Assembly: GCA_019055375.1 (NCBI GenBank)
Contig: JAHQIW010006953.1
Location: 62,001 to 126,000 of the forward strand
Length of the DNA stretch: 64,000 nt
DNA from: Parelaphostrongylus tenuis
Lineage: Eukaryota; Nematoda; Chromadorea; Rhabditida; Metastrongylidae
Reading direction: 5' to 3'
How positions within the stretch are numbered: position 1 is the first letter of the stretch; every line of letters starts with the position of its first letter. Positions 53,563 through 64,000 of this stretch are shown here, one piece after another. Position numbers and translations under genes: made by a program. Under the pieces are notes generated by a model, which did not search any database, had not been told where the DNA came from, and worked only from the letters and a program-made list of their open reading frames with translations.

Positions 53563-53865
53563 CCTTGAAGAGCGCGTGCGCGCAGTGGTTAGAGGTGCTC
53601 TGCATCGTATACGAGATCAATGGTTCGATCTCGGGCTCATGGCTCACTAAGACATTCAACCCTCTAAGGTCAGTAAATTGGTACCAGACTGGTCTCAGGC
53701 TTGTCTGTAGGATAAGTGGCACTGACTCGGTACGGTACAGCGGGAAGCCACCCTGAGTCCTTGTACAGGCCAGATATGCATTCACTCACTCAAACGAAGT
53801 TATAAATCGAAGACGAAGCATGGCGTATTCCTCAGGGATTGATCAACGCCAAGAGCTTGATCCTT
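53563..53865 (+). repeat. tRNA-headed SINE, 303 bp, with 9-bp target duplication
   Basis: Same family as 36284-36584: head GCGCAGTGGTTAGAGGTG, B box GGTTCGATCTC, body AAATTGGTACCAGACTGGTC, CACTGACTCGGTA, GGGATTGATCAACGCC. TATCTAGAG flanks it at 53554-53562 and 53866-53874. It carries a small local GGTAC duplication (TCGGTACGGTACAG). Confidence 0.8.
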
Positions 53866-56089
53866 TATCTAGAGTTTCGACATACCCAGAAGTTCTGTCA
53901 GGTAGAAAGTTCGGCGATACAGGAGTTAAGCCGGGAGTAAATCTATGTGATAGAAGAGGTCGGTCATGGACATCAATTAAAGGTCGTGGAATGAAGTTAC
54001 CATAGTTTCACTTGATATTTTTGTCAACTTTGTACTATCTAGGAAGGATAAAGAGTGCTATTGTGTAGCCAATATCTTCGTTTCTCATTCAAAAGCTCCC
54101 GTCATTGATCATCATTGGAAAGTTTGCATTAGCTTATTCAACACATATTAACGTATGCGACAGCAAATACTTTCCGATCGCAGATCGACAGAATGCACCG
54201 AGCACTCAATTCTAATCTCGATTGAGTGAAATAGAAGATCCAATGAGATTTTGTTGAAACCGCCTCAGAAAATAAAAGGAAACATGTCGATCCAGAAGAA
54301 AAAACTGGGAAAACTGTGTAAAAGTGAAAAGGAAAAAGTGGAGAATAATAGAAACAACTGGTTGCTTATAAAGTTATACTGATAAGATTGATAGGACGTG
54401 ATTTTGGCCAATTCTTTTCGTCACCCCTTTTTAAAGATGGGATCACTGAAACATGAATTGTACGTCATGCTTCTACGGAAACCTTTTCCATATAAACCTC
54501 TCTATCAAACAATAACTACCCACCAACTTAAACATTGTGTTTAGTGTATGAATAATTATCTTCGCGAACCACAGCAATTTTTGTCTTTTCTTCGCATCAC
54601 CACCTTTTTCTCGTCACTTGCGCTTCACTGTGCTTTGCTGATGTATCCTTATCGAACTAAAACTACGTTACTAACAGGTAATGTGTGAAAATTCAGCACA
54701 GGAATTTCATGCGAGCATTGAGCTAGCGCGGACTACTTGGTGAAAAAAGCGCAAGTTCTTTTGCATGCTTTTCATTAGGTTGAGATTTGCGATTATCAAC
54801 GGGCAAGCTTACTATCCTCTGGTACTTTAGCCCATTGGGCACCGCGTTCACACCTTGACAACAGCACGGCATGCTTCAGGCCGCGCCTCGCGTCGCGCTT
54901 GTGACGAGATGTTTGTATCACTGCGCTCTGCAGTGGAATTATAGGACTTTACTTATCAAGTTGAGTTTTTAATGGCACGTTAAGAGCATTAAATAATGGA
55001 ATTTGAGATATTTTTCTGTTATCCGTCCCCTGTTTCAATCCTTTGGAAAAGATGTGTTTTACGACTTTTTTTCCATAGTTTCAATAGTCATTCGATAGTT
55101 TAGTTCACGAAAATTCTAATAGTGCATTTGACTTCTCAAAACATCTTTCTATTGCGCTGTAATAGTTAAAATAAAACTATGTTTCCACACATTTCACACA
55201 TTCGCATTTTTCACTGGACGATGCTATTTCTCTATCGAATAAGTGCTAATTTAGTAAGAATAGCTGTGCCCGATGAAAAAAATAAACCAGTGTGTAAAAA
55301 GTGATGCACCACGCTCTTAAAGTAACCAGCCATTGATCACTGAGAACGCTCCAGCATGACTATACCATTCTTTCAGAGGTAATCAACACCACCAATATTC
55401 AACGTTTTCCTTGAGCTGCAGCCAAACCTACATGCAGAATACGAACATTTTCATTCATGATGGATGGAATACAAGGATTGGAATAAAAGTTCAAGACCTG
55501 AGAAAGAGAGCTCAATAACTAATTGTCGCATTTCTCAACGTCCACTGGTCATCGAACCGTGGTCTGACTCTGGACTAAAACTACTAATAACGAAAAAAAC
55601 GCGGAAAAAATCTCTCCTGCTCGGAACGAAAAGATAGGAAAGTGTCAAAACAAGGTGCTCGCGGAAATATTTATTAACATAAAACTAAACAATTCGTATC
55701 TTTCAAGCAGCAAAACATACCTTATTTTGTAAAAAAGCATGAGATTTGAAAGCTACAAGAAATGCAAATTTATCAAAATTTAGTTTATGTACAACACGGC
55801 ATTCTTATAATAATCGTCACCAAACCGGTGCAATCAAAAACTAATTGAATTAAATTTGGAATTATGCGCATGAACTTCGGCAGCAGGCTAAAATACGAGC
55901 TATGGACATAAAGGCACCGAGCTTAGAAATTAGGCAACGCGTTGCAACAAGTCACATCAGAATACCAGATTGAAAAAAAAAACAAACAGTGATAATTAAA
56001 ATGCTAACAACTCAACAAATTCGTAAGTACAAAAAATTGAAATGACAATCAAGATCACTGTGATAGTCTACTTTCACTTTTCTTTACAG
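53866..56089. other. About 2.2 kb without a confident gene
   Basis: An open frame of about 43 codons (about 53875-54005) follows the SINE but has no clear acceptor. A short GC-rich patch lies at about 54835-54910. The rest is AT-rich and unassigned. Confidence 0.3.
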
Positions 56090-56217
56090 GAAATCATCTC
56101 CACAACAAGCTATTAGACCAAAATTTTCTCCATGTCAGTGAGTTGGAAGAGCAGCGGAGGCAATTAGCTAATTACTCTATGTCTCCGACCATCTACGTCA
56201 CAGTAGGAAACAAGTAA
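56090..56217 (+). CDS. Candidate 3'-terminal exon, unknown protein
   Basis: Acceptor CACTTTTCTTTACAG ends at 56089. The exon starts in phase needing one upstream base, then runs 41 codons to TAA 56215-56217. It reads NHLHNKLLDQNFLHVSELEE, QRRQLANYSM and PTIYVTVGNK. An AATAAA is present at about 56349. It lies on the same strand as the exon at 52789, so either neighbouring genes or alternative ends are possible. No family is recognised. Confidence 0.45.
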
Positions 56218-56569
56218 ACGATGTCAAGTCCTTCTGTTATGAAATTTTATTGATCATTAGAGTGCTCTTAGTTCCACAAAGATATGAAATTATTTACAAA
56301 CGTACTGCTTTTCCCCAAATGAAATTCTATCTAACAATAACGAAATTAATAAAGCTTATGTAGAATCACAGTCCATTGCTTTAGGTTAAGAATGTCAGAT
56401 GCATTCAAGCTACCACAACATAAGACGCAAAAGAAAATCCTCGTATGTCAAGTTAGATGCATATTTCTTTCCAAAGTCCACTATGGCCTGCTTCCGTTTC
56501 GTATGTGTAAACTGATAACTGCAAAAATATTGCCATCAGATGGCGATGATCAGGAAAAAATAGAGTTAA

Positions 56570-56734
56570 AAAACTCACTTATCAATTTCTGCTACATTAC
56601 GTCGTACAATATTCAATACTGTTAATCGAACAAACGACGGCAATAATGCCAGCGAAACTGACAGTGAGTCGCATAACGGTCCAGCTTCGCCAAATCTTTC
56701 AAATACAAAAGATCAACTTGATCAGAACTTTTAA
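56570..56734 (+). other. Possible Ser/Asn-rich coding tail
   Basis: An open frame of about 54 codons ends with NASETDSESHNGPASPNL and KDQLDQNF before TAA. The low-complexity polar composition resembles an intrinsically disordered C-terminus. There is no convincing acceptor. Confidence 0.18.
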
Positions 56735-56979
56735 AACGGACAGAGATGAAGAGATGTCTCACGTTTCTCCTATTCTAAAATTTGACTATGACCTTATACT
56801 GTCCGTAACCCCCGTAGCGTCGGACGAAGTGATTGAATGAACATTTGAACATACGATTTCCGAGGGTATACCGTCAAAACAAGTCACCATCTTTGCCACT
56901 TTTTAGCATTTTAGCTCCTTACTGGTCCATCTTTACAGTGTCTTTCACACTGTGTGGATCCTAGTGCTTCTAGCATTCA

Positions 56980-57120
56980 GTTCGTTTTTTCGTCTTCTTC
57001 CTAGACGTCCTTTGAGCACCTCTCCTTGCAGTCTCGAGGATAGCCTGACTGTGGCGTTCCATAGGGTAGGGACGTTTGTTGCTGACTGCCGGAGAATGCT
57101 GGAGGGCAGGATTTAGCTCG
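56980..57120 (+). repeat. Interspersed repeat shared with 39830-39990
   Basis: CGTTTTTTCGTCTTCTTCCT, TGCAGTCTCGAGGATAGCC, GGCGTTCCATAGGG and TGCCGGAGAATGCTGG match, in order, the minus strand of 39830-39990. It continues into a GC-rich tail. Unknown family. Confidence 0.5.
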
Positions 57121-57967
57121 CGCGCGCCGTGACAAATACCACAACCACTCGACCACGGCGCCCCGCATGAATAACCAAACGTCTTGTTCCCGTAGCTTGC
57201 TTCATAAAGACATTTTTACCTTCTAATAAAAATCCGGCTCTATTTTACGAACCATAGGAGCAATACGCATGATTATTCAGGTGCGGAGGATCGAGTAGGC
57301 GACCCTATAGGTACCACAGGACACCGATAGAGAGAAGGTTCACAATAAGAACACCTCTAAGCTACCATGAACCCACTGTTAGTAAAAACTTCGTAGAATT
57401 GTCACCTTTGATATACTCATCGCACGATAGAGAGGAAGCCCATAATAAAAACAGTTTGTGCAGATATGAAACTTCCTACCTGTTCGTAGAACCTTTAGTT
57501 CGAATATGAACTAAGCCCGGCTCCACCTGATGAACAAATATCACAAGATAGGCGGGGTTCGCCGTAGCTGACGTCCTTTCATCACCATCGTCACACGTAC
57601 TCAACAGATCGTCTGAGAAAAACTACGTTTGTTTGTGTGGTCATGAAAGGTGTTTAGCCGACACGTGTTTGCTAACGCAGAGTTTAGTTCACAATGGCCA
57701 TATTTCAGCAGCTATCGCCTTTCAGAATGCAATCGGACAGAAGTTTTTTCTGGCATCATTTTTTTCTATTAACTTTGCTAAAGTGAGGATATCTTAACAG
57801 TGTTCACAACTTGATGACGCTACTTTCTTGAGATATAGAAGGCAGGAAAACGCTTGTGTAAATGGTGGTCCATCAAAACGGCACGTTTGTTCATCAACAA
57901 CATGTTTTGAAGATGTACTAACTTAATGATCACTGGAATTCCTGATTTTCTTCTGTATGCCAAACAC
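57121..57967. other. No supported gene
   Basis: Two loosely similar blocks (GATAGAGAGAAGGTTCACAA near 57330 and GATAGAGAGGAAGCCCATAA near 57430) suggest an old local duplication. Otherwise unassigned. Confidence 0.3.
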
Positions 57968-58592
57968 CAGGTGTTACATTAATCTTTATTTGACAGCTGA
58001 CGTTTCGGCGAGTTCGCCTTCTTAGAGCTTGGAAAGGTCAGATTGTCTACAATCCAATCAGTCAAGCAGCTCCATTACTCCTTGACAAAAAAATCGCCAG
58101 ACTTAGATTTCAGTCACATCAAGCATAAGATAACTCTCAATATACTCACCGTTTTTTATAGGTGCTCTACTGAATGATTCAAGAGGAGATCACCGGGAGA
58201 AGATCACATAGGCTCAAGAGCATCCTACCCATCAGAACAAAAATCCTACTATTAAACGCAGGGAGGAATGCCTTGTTATCACTCGTGATATGAGCCACTA
58301 TATAAGACTGTTGTTTTGATGAGTAGGGTGCATTACGAGCCTATGTGATCTTCTTCCGGTGATCTCTACTTGAATTATTCAGTGGAACACATATAAAAAG
58401 CGGTGAGCATGTTGAGAGTTGATTTTGTACTTGATGCGACTGAAATCTAGGTCTGGTGATTTTTCTACAAGAGCAATGGAGGTGTTTGACTGATTGGATT
58501 GCAGACAATTTGACCTTTTCCAGGTTTATGAAGAAGGCAAACTGCCGAAAACGTCAGCTGTCAAATAAAGATTAATGTAACACCGTCGTGTT
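57968..58592. mobile_element. Palindromic Penelope-like element 3' end
   Basis: Arms of about 265 bp (57968-58233 and 58317-58592) are reverse complements. The arm ends carry GACAGCTGACGTTTCGGCGA / GAAAACGTCAGCTGTCAAAT. The centre (58234-58316) encodes a PLE C-terminus: NPTIKRREECLVITRDMSHY followed by a stop. The structure parallels 35913-36763. Confidence 0.7.
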
Positions 58593-59374
58593 TGGTTTAA
58601 AGAAGAAAATCAGGAATTATACTGAAGCATGCCGAGGTTGATAGACAGTCGGTCTTGGGGAATTGTTAATGATCAGTGCCAAGGCTGAGTGAAAGAATGC
58701 TCAAGGTCGTTAACTGATGAACAGAAAAAACAGATGTGTTCATCTACAAGAAGGAAAATATCAAATATTCTGGTTGAATTTTTGAAAGACAGAAAACGGA
58801 GGTAATCCCTCTTAACTAGATAGCTCAACTATGTTAAGTAAATGAAACCCATTAGAAAAAGAATCTTCTATGTTAGGCGACAAATGAAACGATTTCTTTC
58901 GCAGAACAAAGATTCTCCATTGTACTTCTAGTAATCACTAGAAAGCTCAAATCTCTGGCTAGTGCATCGTGGCCGATTCTAAAAAAAAAATCTTATAACG
59001 CTGATGCAAAAAGAAAACATTTGTGCTTAACACACGCACATGCCTCGTAATACAGAGCTCTTTCCTCAACTTATAAGTAACCGTTTGATAGCTTAAGTTT
59101 CGATAATTCCAATGTTGCGCTTATTTGTTCCAAATACCGTTTCACTGCAGTGTAGCAGAGAAAATAATGTTGAGTTTCACATACGCAATCGTTGTTTTTC
59201 GGCTAAAGTGTAGAATGTGGGCAAGGCATTGGAGGGGGAGGGGAGAGGAGATAATGGCCATCGATTCGATACAACGTACCGTCGGTCGCGTTGACGCGTT
59301 ACACATTTGAATGATTTTTGTTATTTAACTCAGGATATTTTCCCCGTTTTGAAAGAAACCCAATCTAACTCATA
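58593..59374. other. No supported gene; loose interspersed repeat
   Basis: 59080-59200 (TTTGATAGCTTAAGTTTCGA, CAATGTTGCGCTT, GTTTCACATACGCA) resembles 55080-55210 in block order. No coding feature. Confidence 0.3.
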
Positions 59375-59418
59375 CTACGAGATTTCCTCTACATCATCAT
59401 ATGCTTTTTGTGCTTCCA
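59375..59418 (-). CDS. RalGAP-beta-like, putative last exon
   Basis: Acceptor TTACTTTAG, then EAQKAYDDVEEIS and TAG (59375-59377). Phase fits the previous donor (G|TG). It is short and could be replaced by another exon. Confidence 0.3.
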
Positions 59419-62400
59419 CTAAAGTAACAATAAAAATGCGCAACCGATTTAAACATAATTTTACTTCAAATACTACAGCCTTATAAAAGGGTCTCTTCAA
59501 AAAAGGAGCACGTAGCGCAATAGTCAGAGATTTAAGTTTTCGAATAATTACGAAAAATCTTATGAAAAGTTCTTCTCCAGCAAAAGGAGTCATTTCTTCA
59601 ACTGTTGTCAGATAACAGAAAAGGACCGGAAAAACCATCAAAATATTCCTCAAAATGCTGCGTTGTCAAATAAAGATCACGAAAGGTTGAAAAAGTGAAA
59701 CACTTACCAACAGGAAAGTGCAGCATATCCTCATTACGTTCCAGCCACACTAACATAACCCGGAGCTCTGAACTTCGTCGTGAAGGTGGTGTATTTCCTA
59801 AAGACGACAAGTATTCAAAAGCGAAATAAAACATATATGAAATTGGCAGAGCTGCACAGAAAGGAACATATTCGAACAAAATTCTGTTGAATATCACAAG
59901 CTCTAGCGTAATCTTTTGAAAGATTATGAGTAACATTCCTATCACCCTTGTATTCGTATACAGAAAAAGAACAATTAAGAACGTTTTTGCTCAAGATTTT
60001 TCCCTCATCTGGAACTAACCTACAGAATCAGGCATGTGGTAGAAATGTTTTAACCCTTTCGAGCTGGCGAGTTAGATTTTTTAGTACGCAGGGTAACGTC
60101 GCGTATACTCGCGAATTTGTATTGATGGAAGTTGCGATGGAATTCAGAGAATTTATTCAACAAATTGAGTCTCTAAGGAGATAGAACATCATAAAATGAT
60201 GAAATATCATTGTAATGGCTTCCATAAGGATAATTTTTATAAAAACAGCGCCTGCGTGTCGAAAATCTCCGATGTTTCAACATGAGAGTCGCATCCTTCA
60301 GAAAACGAACATATTTCCAAGTGTTATGAAACATTTGCTTCCTTTTTAACCTATGGTTTATAACATTCGATGGCTTGAGGATGCCGATTTTGACACCTAG
60401 CTTGTTTACGAAAAGACCTTCATACATGTTTTACTGACGGAAAAAGAACGTTTTCTGATTGGATTTTATTTTTTCAACTTCTTAGCGAGTTTTTAGCATT
60501 ATATAGTAAATTCTAATTCTCGTCAAATTTTCCTGCATTAATTAGAGGGGGGAAGAGGTGATGGGGGAATTTTTTGAACACATTTTCAGTAGGATGGACT
60601 TTCACATGAATCTAAAACTGAACGATAAAATGAGATTGGAGATTGAAGTGCATAATGCTCACATTCATAGAAGATGGAAAAAAACATGGTGTGTACTTCT
60701 GTAAAGGGCAGAGGTCGCCAAGTACACTAATAATTCAGAAATTATTAAACGTTGTCGATGAGGTAGCATCGCATGTAAAGAGCATTCCCGCTCTTGAAAA
60801 CCATTTATATTTTCCAGTACTCAAACACTAGGACAACTTGCGGCGATTGTATGGAAGTAGGAGATATCAAAACTGAATGAATTTATGTTATGTTTGATTT
60901 CAGACATACAGAATTATAATATACTACACTACTTGATTATATAGTGAAGTTCGTTCCGAGTGTTTTCTTGAGACCCACGCTCAAACTCCAGTATGCCTGA
61001 TAATCATTTTTTAAAGCCATGCATGTGGTCTGTTATGGTCACTTCCACAGTGCAATACAAGTGCGATACATATACGCAATACAACGGACCACATGCATGA
61101 TTCAAAGAATAACAGGTATATCTATTGAAAATGATTTGTTGTCGATATAAGAAGCAAAAGATAAACGTTATTGAAGTATGAACAAATACAAATAAAATAG
61201 AATGGAAATGGTCAAAGGTCCAAGTATGACCTTTTCGTATTCTCCTTTAATAGCATGGCGGTTGTACAGGAAGCACAGGCGTTGCTTCCAGGTTGTAGCG
61301 ATGCATGATGTTCATAGTTGAGCTTGAGTGGATATAACCTGACAGTGTATTTTGAGCCTTTCATGAAGTCTGTTATGGGCATCTATACAATGCCTTTTCG
61401 CTCAGTCAATTTGTCAAAGATCTCCCCTGAATAGAGGAAGCGGCGACGAAGTCAACTGCATTGATTGTTACATATGCCCACAAAACAGCCATCGCACGCA
61501 TTCGACAATATAACATATTGAAAGAACATCACGATGAGTGTTTCACCGTACGCTGAGTGTAAAAAGTTTGCTGTCTCTTACACTGTACAGGGGTAGATCC
61601 CAGAGGAACTGACTGAACGAAAAGGCACCGTGCAAATGACTAGGCTGGAAGGCCGAAATACCTGTCTTGCAGTGTATTGAAGGTCGTATCAGACCTTACG
61701 AAGGGCTCAAGATACATTGTCAGATTATGTTGTTCTTCGAACGAGGTCTCAGAATAGTCGACTGCATTGACTGCTACATATGAGTGGATATATAAAAGGT
61801 TATTACTTATAAGACATAGAACAGAGCTTCTTCTACGACTCTATAGAAGTATCAACACCTAAATTACACAATAACAAGTTAATCCGAATCATCGATGATG
61901 TAGCATCGCATGCAATGCGCGATATCGTAATTAACGAATGATTCTTTGCCTAGTGATTAATTTGGCATGCTTCAAAAAATAGCATGAAGTCTCTTCTATC
62001 ATATTTCACTATTTACTAGTCACAAATCCCTCTCTGATGACGAGAAAAGTCCGAATTCATGACAAAAACAATAGCATTATTGAAACAAAGTGCTTCATTT
62101 GCAAGGTCGGTCGTGCTTATTTCGCTCTGAACGACCAGCACAACTCCGCTTCCTAGCATCGGTCGGCGTGAAAGGGTTAAAATCTGAGGAAAAGCATAAT
62201 ACCCCATACGACTCACCCATACTTGACCCACCGCCTCCATATGTATGTACTCCATCTGTTCCAGCCGTTGACCCATCACCACCCTTCCTTCGTTCACTGT
62301 GCACATCAGAAGATCTGGAGTGAAATAGTAGAGAACGATGAAGAGAGGATTGCAGCCATTACTTACGTTGGTGTGGCCGATTTTACGTCATCTGATGAGA

Positions 62401-63805
62401 GAGACATAGTAGAAGTAGTAGAAGTCGCCTTGCTAGAGCCTTCTAAATTTGATGACAATTTTGCAGGAAACAAGAACTAAAAGAATACAAGTATGGAAGA
62501 TAAATGTGGATTAAATGCCTCCAAGCGTGAAAGGACATAAAGAGAGAAATTTAGTATCATGGACATAAAAAAGTATAGAGCAATCAGCGTTATACAAAAA
62601 TCTAACTATAAAACAATTCTTTACTTTGAAAAAAAAAATCAACACAGTCTTCTTATATAATATGTAGGTAATAGAAAACGGCTACTCGCCTTGTTTGCTT
62701 GAATTCAAATGAAATAAAATCAGATATAAGTGGAATTTCAATCCAGAATAAATAAATTTCCTAAAACTAACTTCTACAACTTATTGCCGGTGATGACGAA
62801 TCCTGCTTGAATATCTTTTATACTTCTTTCGGTTGGCAAAATGAATACCAACTCACAACCTGCATCTGCCCACCACAATGCATGGGTTACACCGTCCAGC
62901 ACATAGTGATCAACAGCATCCGACTCTTCTTGCGGTTCTTAAATTTTAAAAGGCTTACTATTTATGAACACAAAATGTATTAATAGGTATGTCTGCAAAA
63001 ACATATAAACATCCACTAGAAATTGGCCAAGACTATCGATGTGATCGAAAATCATTTACTCAAAATATCTTACATTTATAAACCATACTCTTCTATCCGT
63101 GGTGCCCCATCTACATATTGATGTTGGGCGTACCTTCCCAGATCCTTTCAAATAAACGGGTCTCGCGTACGATACGTGGGTGGAGGAAGAGTAGTGGAGT
63201 GATTAGAGGTGTACGCCATCAACAGACCGATTTCCTCGCCTTTCCTCTGCAATCAACACGACAACGTGCTGACTCGACTGTCCCTGTGATTCCATGGAGA
63301 ATCATCTCGACCAGCGTTCTACGACACCCATAAAGAAGATGGGATCCTCAGGCAACAGCTAGTTTGTGAAGTATGAATGTGACGAATCGAATGCAAAAAG
63401 TGCTGGAGTCCTTACAATATACGGGTTGATAAGTCATGTAAAGAATGCTGAGACTGACGGATACTTAATACTTGAAATTCTGGGTAATTATAGTAATTGA
63501 GGGATTTGTCAGTAGACAGAGTTATAGAAGAGACTACAAGCTTCATGGCTGCAGAGATTTATATGATACCTTGGAATTTTTTATAGTGTTATAAAACTAC
63601 TTTCATTTACGAGAGAATGAAAATTTTTGGTTTTTTTTTAGCAACTATTGACAAAACATCGGATAAACAGATAAAATTTACTTCTTTCACTAGTATAAGC
63701 CGTTGACCAGTGTCCAGTCCACGAATCATGACTTCTGATCTCCACTCCTTCCCCAAGACCAGCCAAAAAGCCACAAAAATCCGATGCTGTATTCTGTAGG
63801 TTCAA
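59375..63805 (-). CDS. Ral GTPase-activating protein beta-like gene, 3' end (six exons)
   Basis: Six minus-strand exons join in phase: 63805-63682, 62937-62824, 62442-62367, 62314-62217, 59851-59708, 59418-59375 (about 199 codons). Introns are GT-AG, and each junction preserves the frame. The joined product has FLAGLGEGVEIRSHDSWTG, HALWWADAGCELVFILPTER, a Ser/Thr/Gly-rich linker, then FAFEYLSSLG and RVMLVWLERNED. This order resembles the Rap/Ran-GAP-type region of RalGAP beta subunits, which pair with alpha subunits to inactivate Ral GTPases; I recall this similarity rather than compute it. The last exon is the weakest. The 5' end lies beyond 64000. Confidence 0.5.
59708..59851 (-). CDS. RalGAP-beta-like exon 5
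   Basis: Acceptor CCTTTCTGTGCAG and donor GTAAGT (59702-59707) bound 144 nt. Encodes LPISYMFYFAFEYLSSLG, SSELRVMLVWLERNED and HFPV. The open frame continues beyond both sites, but the splice signals are strong. Confidence 0.5.
60960..61125. repeat. Minimal fold-back element
   Basis: CATGCATGTGGTCTGTTAT (61018-61036) is opposed by ACAACGGACCACATGCATG (61081-61099), with a loop of about 44 nt. The preceding CACGCTCAAAC and following AACAGG resemble the flanks of the hairpin at 5942. Confidence 0.5.
61335..61745. repeat. Fold-back element of the 10536 family
   Basis: The left arm (61340-61450: CTGACAGTGTATTTTGAGCC, GGCATCTATACAATG, GATCTCCCCTGAATAGAGG) is opposed by a longer right arm (61575-61740: GTACAGGGGTAGATCCC, AAAGGCACCGTGC, AAGGGCTCAAGATACATTGT). 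It lies in an intron of the RalGAP-beta-like gene. Confidence 0.6.
62217..62314 (-). CDS. RalGAP-beta-like exon 4
   Basis: Acceptor ATTTCACTCCAG, donor GTGAGT (62211-62216). Encodes SSDVHSERRKGGDG and TYGGGGSSM, a flexible linker. Phase 2 in, phase 1 out. Confidence 0.5.
62367..62442 (-). CDS. RalGAP-beta-like exon 3
   Basis: Acceptor ATCAAATTTAG, donor GTAAGT (62361-62366). Encodes GSSKATSTTSTMSLSSDDV, Ser/Thr-rich and possibly a phosphorylated linker. The 52-nt intron to exon 4 is nematode-sized. Confidence 0.5.
62824..62937 (-). CDS. RalGAP-beta-like exon 2
   Basis: Encodes PQEESDAVDHYVLDGVTHAL and WWADAGCELVFILPTER. The acceptor (AATTTAAG) is weak; the donor is GTATAA (62818-62823). Reading on without splicing reaches a TAG at 62774-62776, so an alternative short C-terminus is possible. 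The coding character is the strongest in the gene. Confidence 0.55.
63165..63345 (+). repeat. Possible tRNA-headed SINE fragment in an intron
   Basis: GAGTAGTGGAGTGATTAGAGG resembles the SINE head. The body match is weak. Confidence 0.2.
63682..63805 (-). CDS. RalGAP-beta-like exon 1 of those visible
   Basis: Acceptor CGTGTACATTTGCAG ends at 63806, donor GTAAAT at 63676-63681. Encodes TASDFCGFLAGLGEGVEIRS and HDSWTGHWSTAYTSER. Upstream exons are beyond the window. Confidence 0.5.
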
Positions 63806-64000
63806 CTGCAAATGTACACGATTATATGAGTTTGAGAACACACTAGGATAAATAAAAGATATTTATATAGGATAAAGAATCCTCTACGTCGTGAAATGAC
63901 GTACGGAGATCATGAAGTACCATTATCGAGAACCACTCATATCAATACTACAAAAATCAAACCTAATGGGGAGAGTACGGAAGGAGTGCAGACTCCGACC

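Noticed and set aside
59598..59945. Single 115-codon minus-strand gene
   Set aside because: Strong acceptor and donor signals inside it (59852, 59707) and phase agreement with other exons indicate that only 59708-59851 is coding.
62090..62323. Plus-strand Pro-rich frame with a PPPPY string
   Set aside because: Antisense of the Gly-rich minus-strand exon at 62217-62314. No splice or poly(A) support.
62223..62480. Plus-strand open frame with an acidic, protein-like tail
   Set aside because: The minus strand at 62217-62314 and 62367-62442 gives two exons with good acceptors, GTGAGT/GTAAGT donors and matching phases to neighbouring exons. The plus frame is its shadow.

Overview
The window looks like nuclear DNA of a parasitic nematode, probably a strongylid or hookworm relative. 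It is AT-rich. The few credible exons are short, with TTTCAG-type acceptors and GTAAGT-type donors. The repeats are nematode-type: an RTE-clade LINE, a BEL/Pao LTR element, Penelope-like (PLE) ends, Tc1/mariner debris, tRNA-derived SINEs and fold-back elements. I see no rRNA, canonical tRNA, CRISPR array or operon. The organism call is inference.

Left third (1-26 kb). A 1.9 kb segment at 452-2330 is repeated at 36768-38725. A nearly full-length but frameshifted RTE LINE lies on the minus strand (6790-10185). A 5'-truncated second copy at 12042-13740 is flanked by about 39-bp direct repeats. Between them is a decayed Tc1/mariner transposase (11035-11885). Remnants of a second RTE family lie at 20085-20815 (+) and 24090-24845 (-). 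Many tRNA-like SINEs occur, several as head-to-head pairs, and most are bordered by mutually complementary arms.

Middle (26-42 kb). A very young BEL/Pao element (27141-33396, minus strand) has two LTRs differing by only about three substitutions plus microsatellite length. It carries intact gag-protease and RT-RNase H frames joined as TAA-ATG, a tRNA-Gly-type primer site and a 5-bp target duplication. It has no integrase. It sits inside an apparent host exon. Next to it are a palindromic PLE 3' end with a SINE nested in it, the second copy of the 1.9 kb duplication, a large fold-back element and an orphan mariner helix-turn-helix fragment.

Right third (42-64 kb). This part has more single-copy sequence. 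It holds a GC-rich island, a candidate small secreted Gly-rich peptide (48619-48819), a 487-bp TIR element, two more PLE ends, isolated terminal exons on the plus strand, and a minus-strand host gene (59375-63805). That gene has six exons with consistent phase, and the spliced product resembles the Rap/Ran-GAP region of Ral GTPase-activating protein beta subunits. Its introns hold fold-back elements.

Most of the window is transposon sediment. Host coding content is limited to partial exons whose upstream parts are outside the window or not recognisable by eye.
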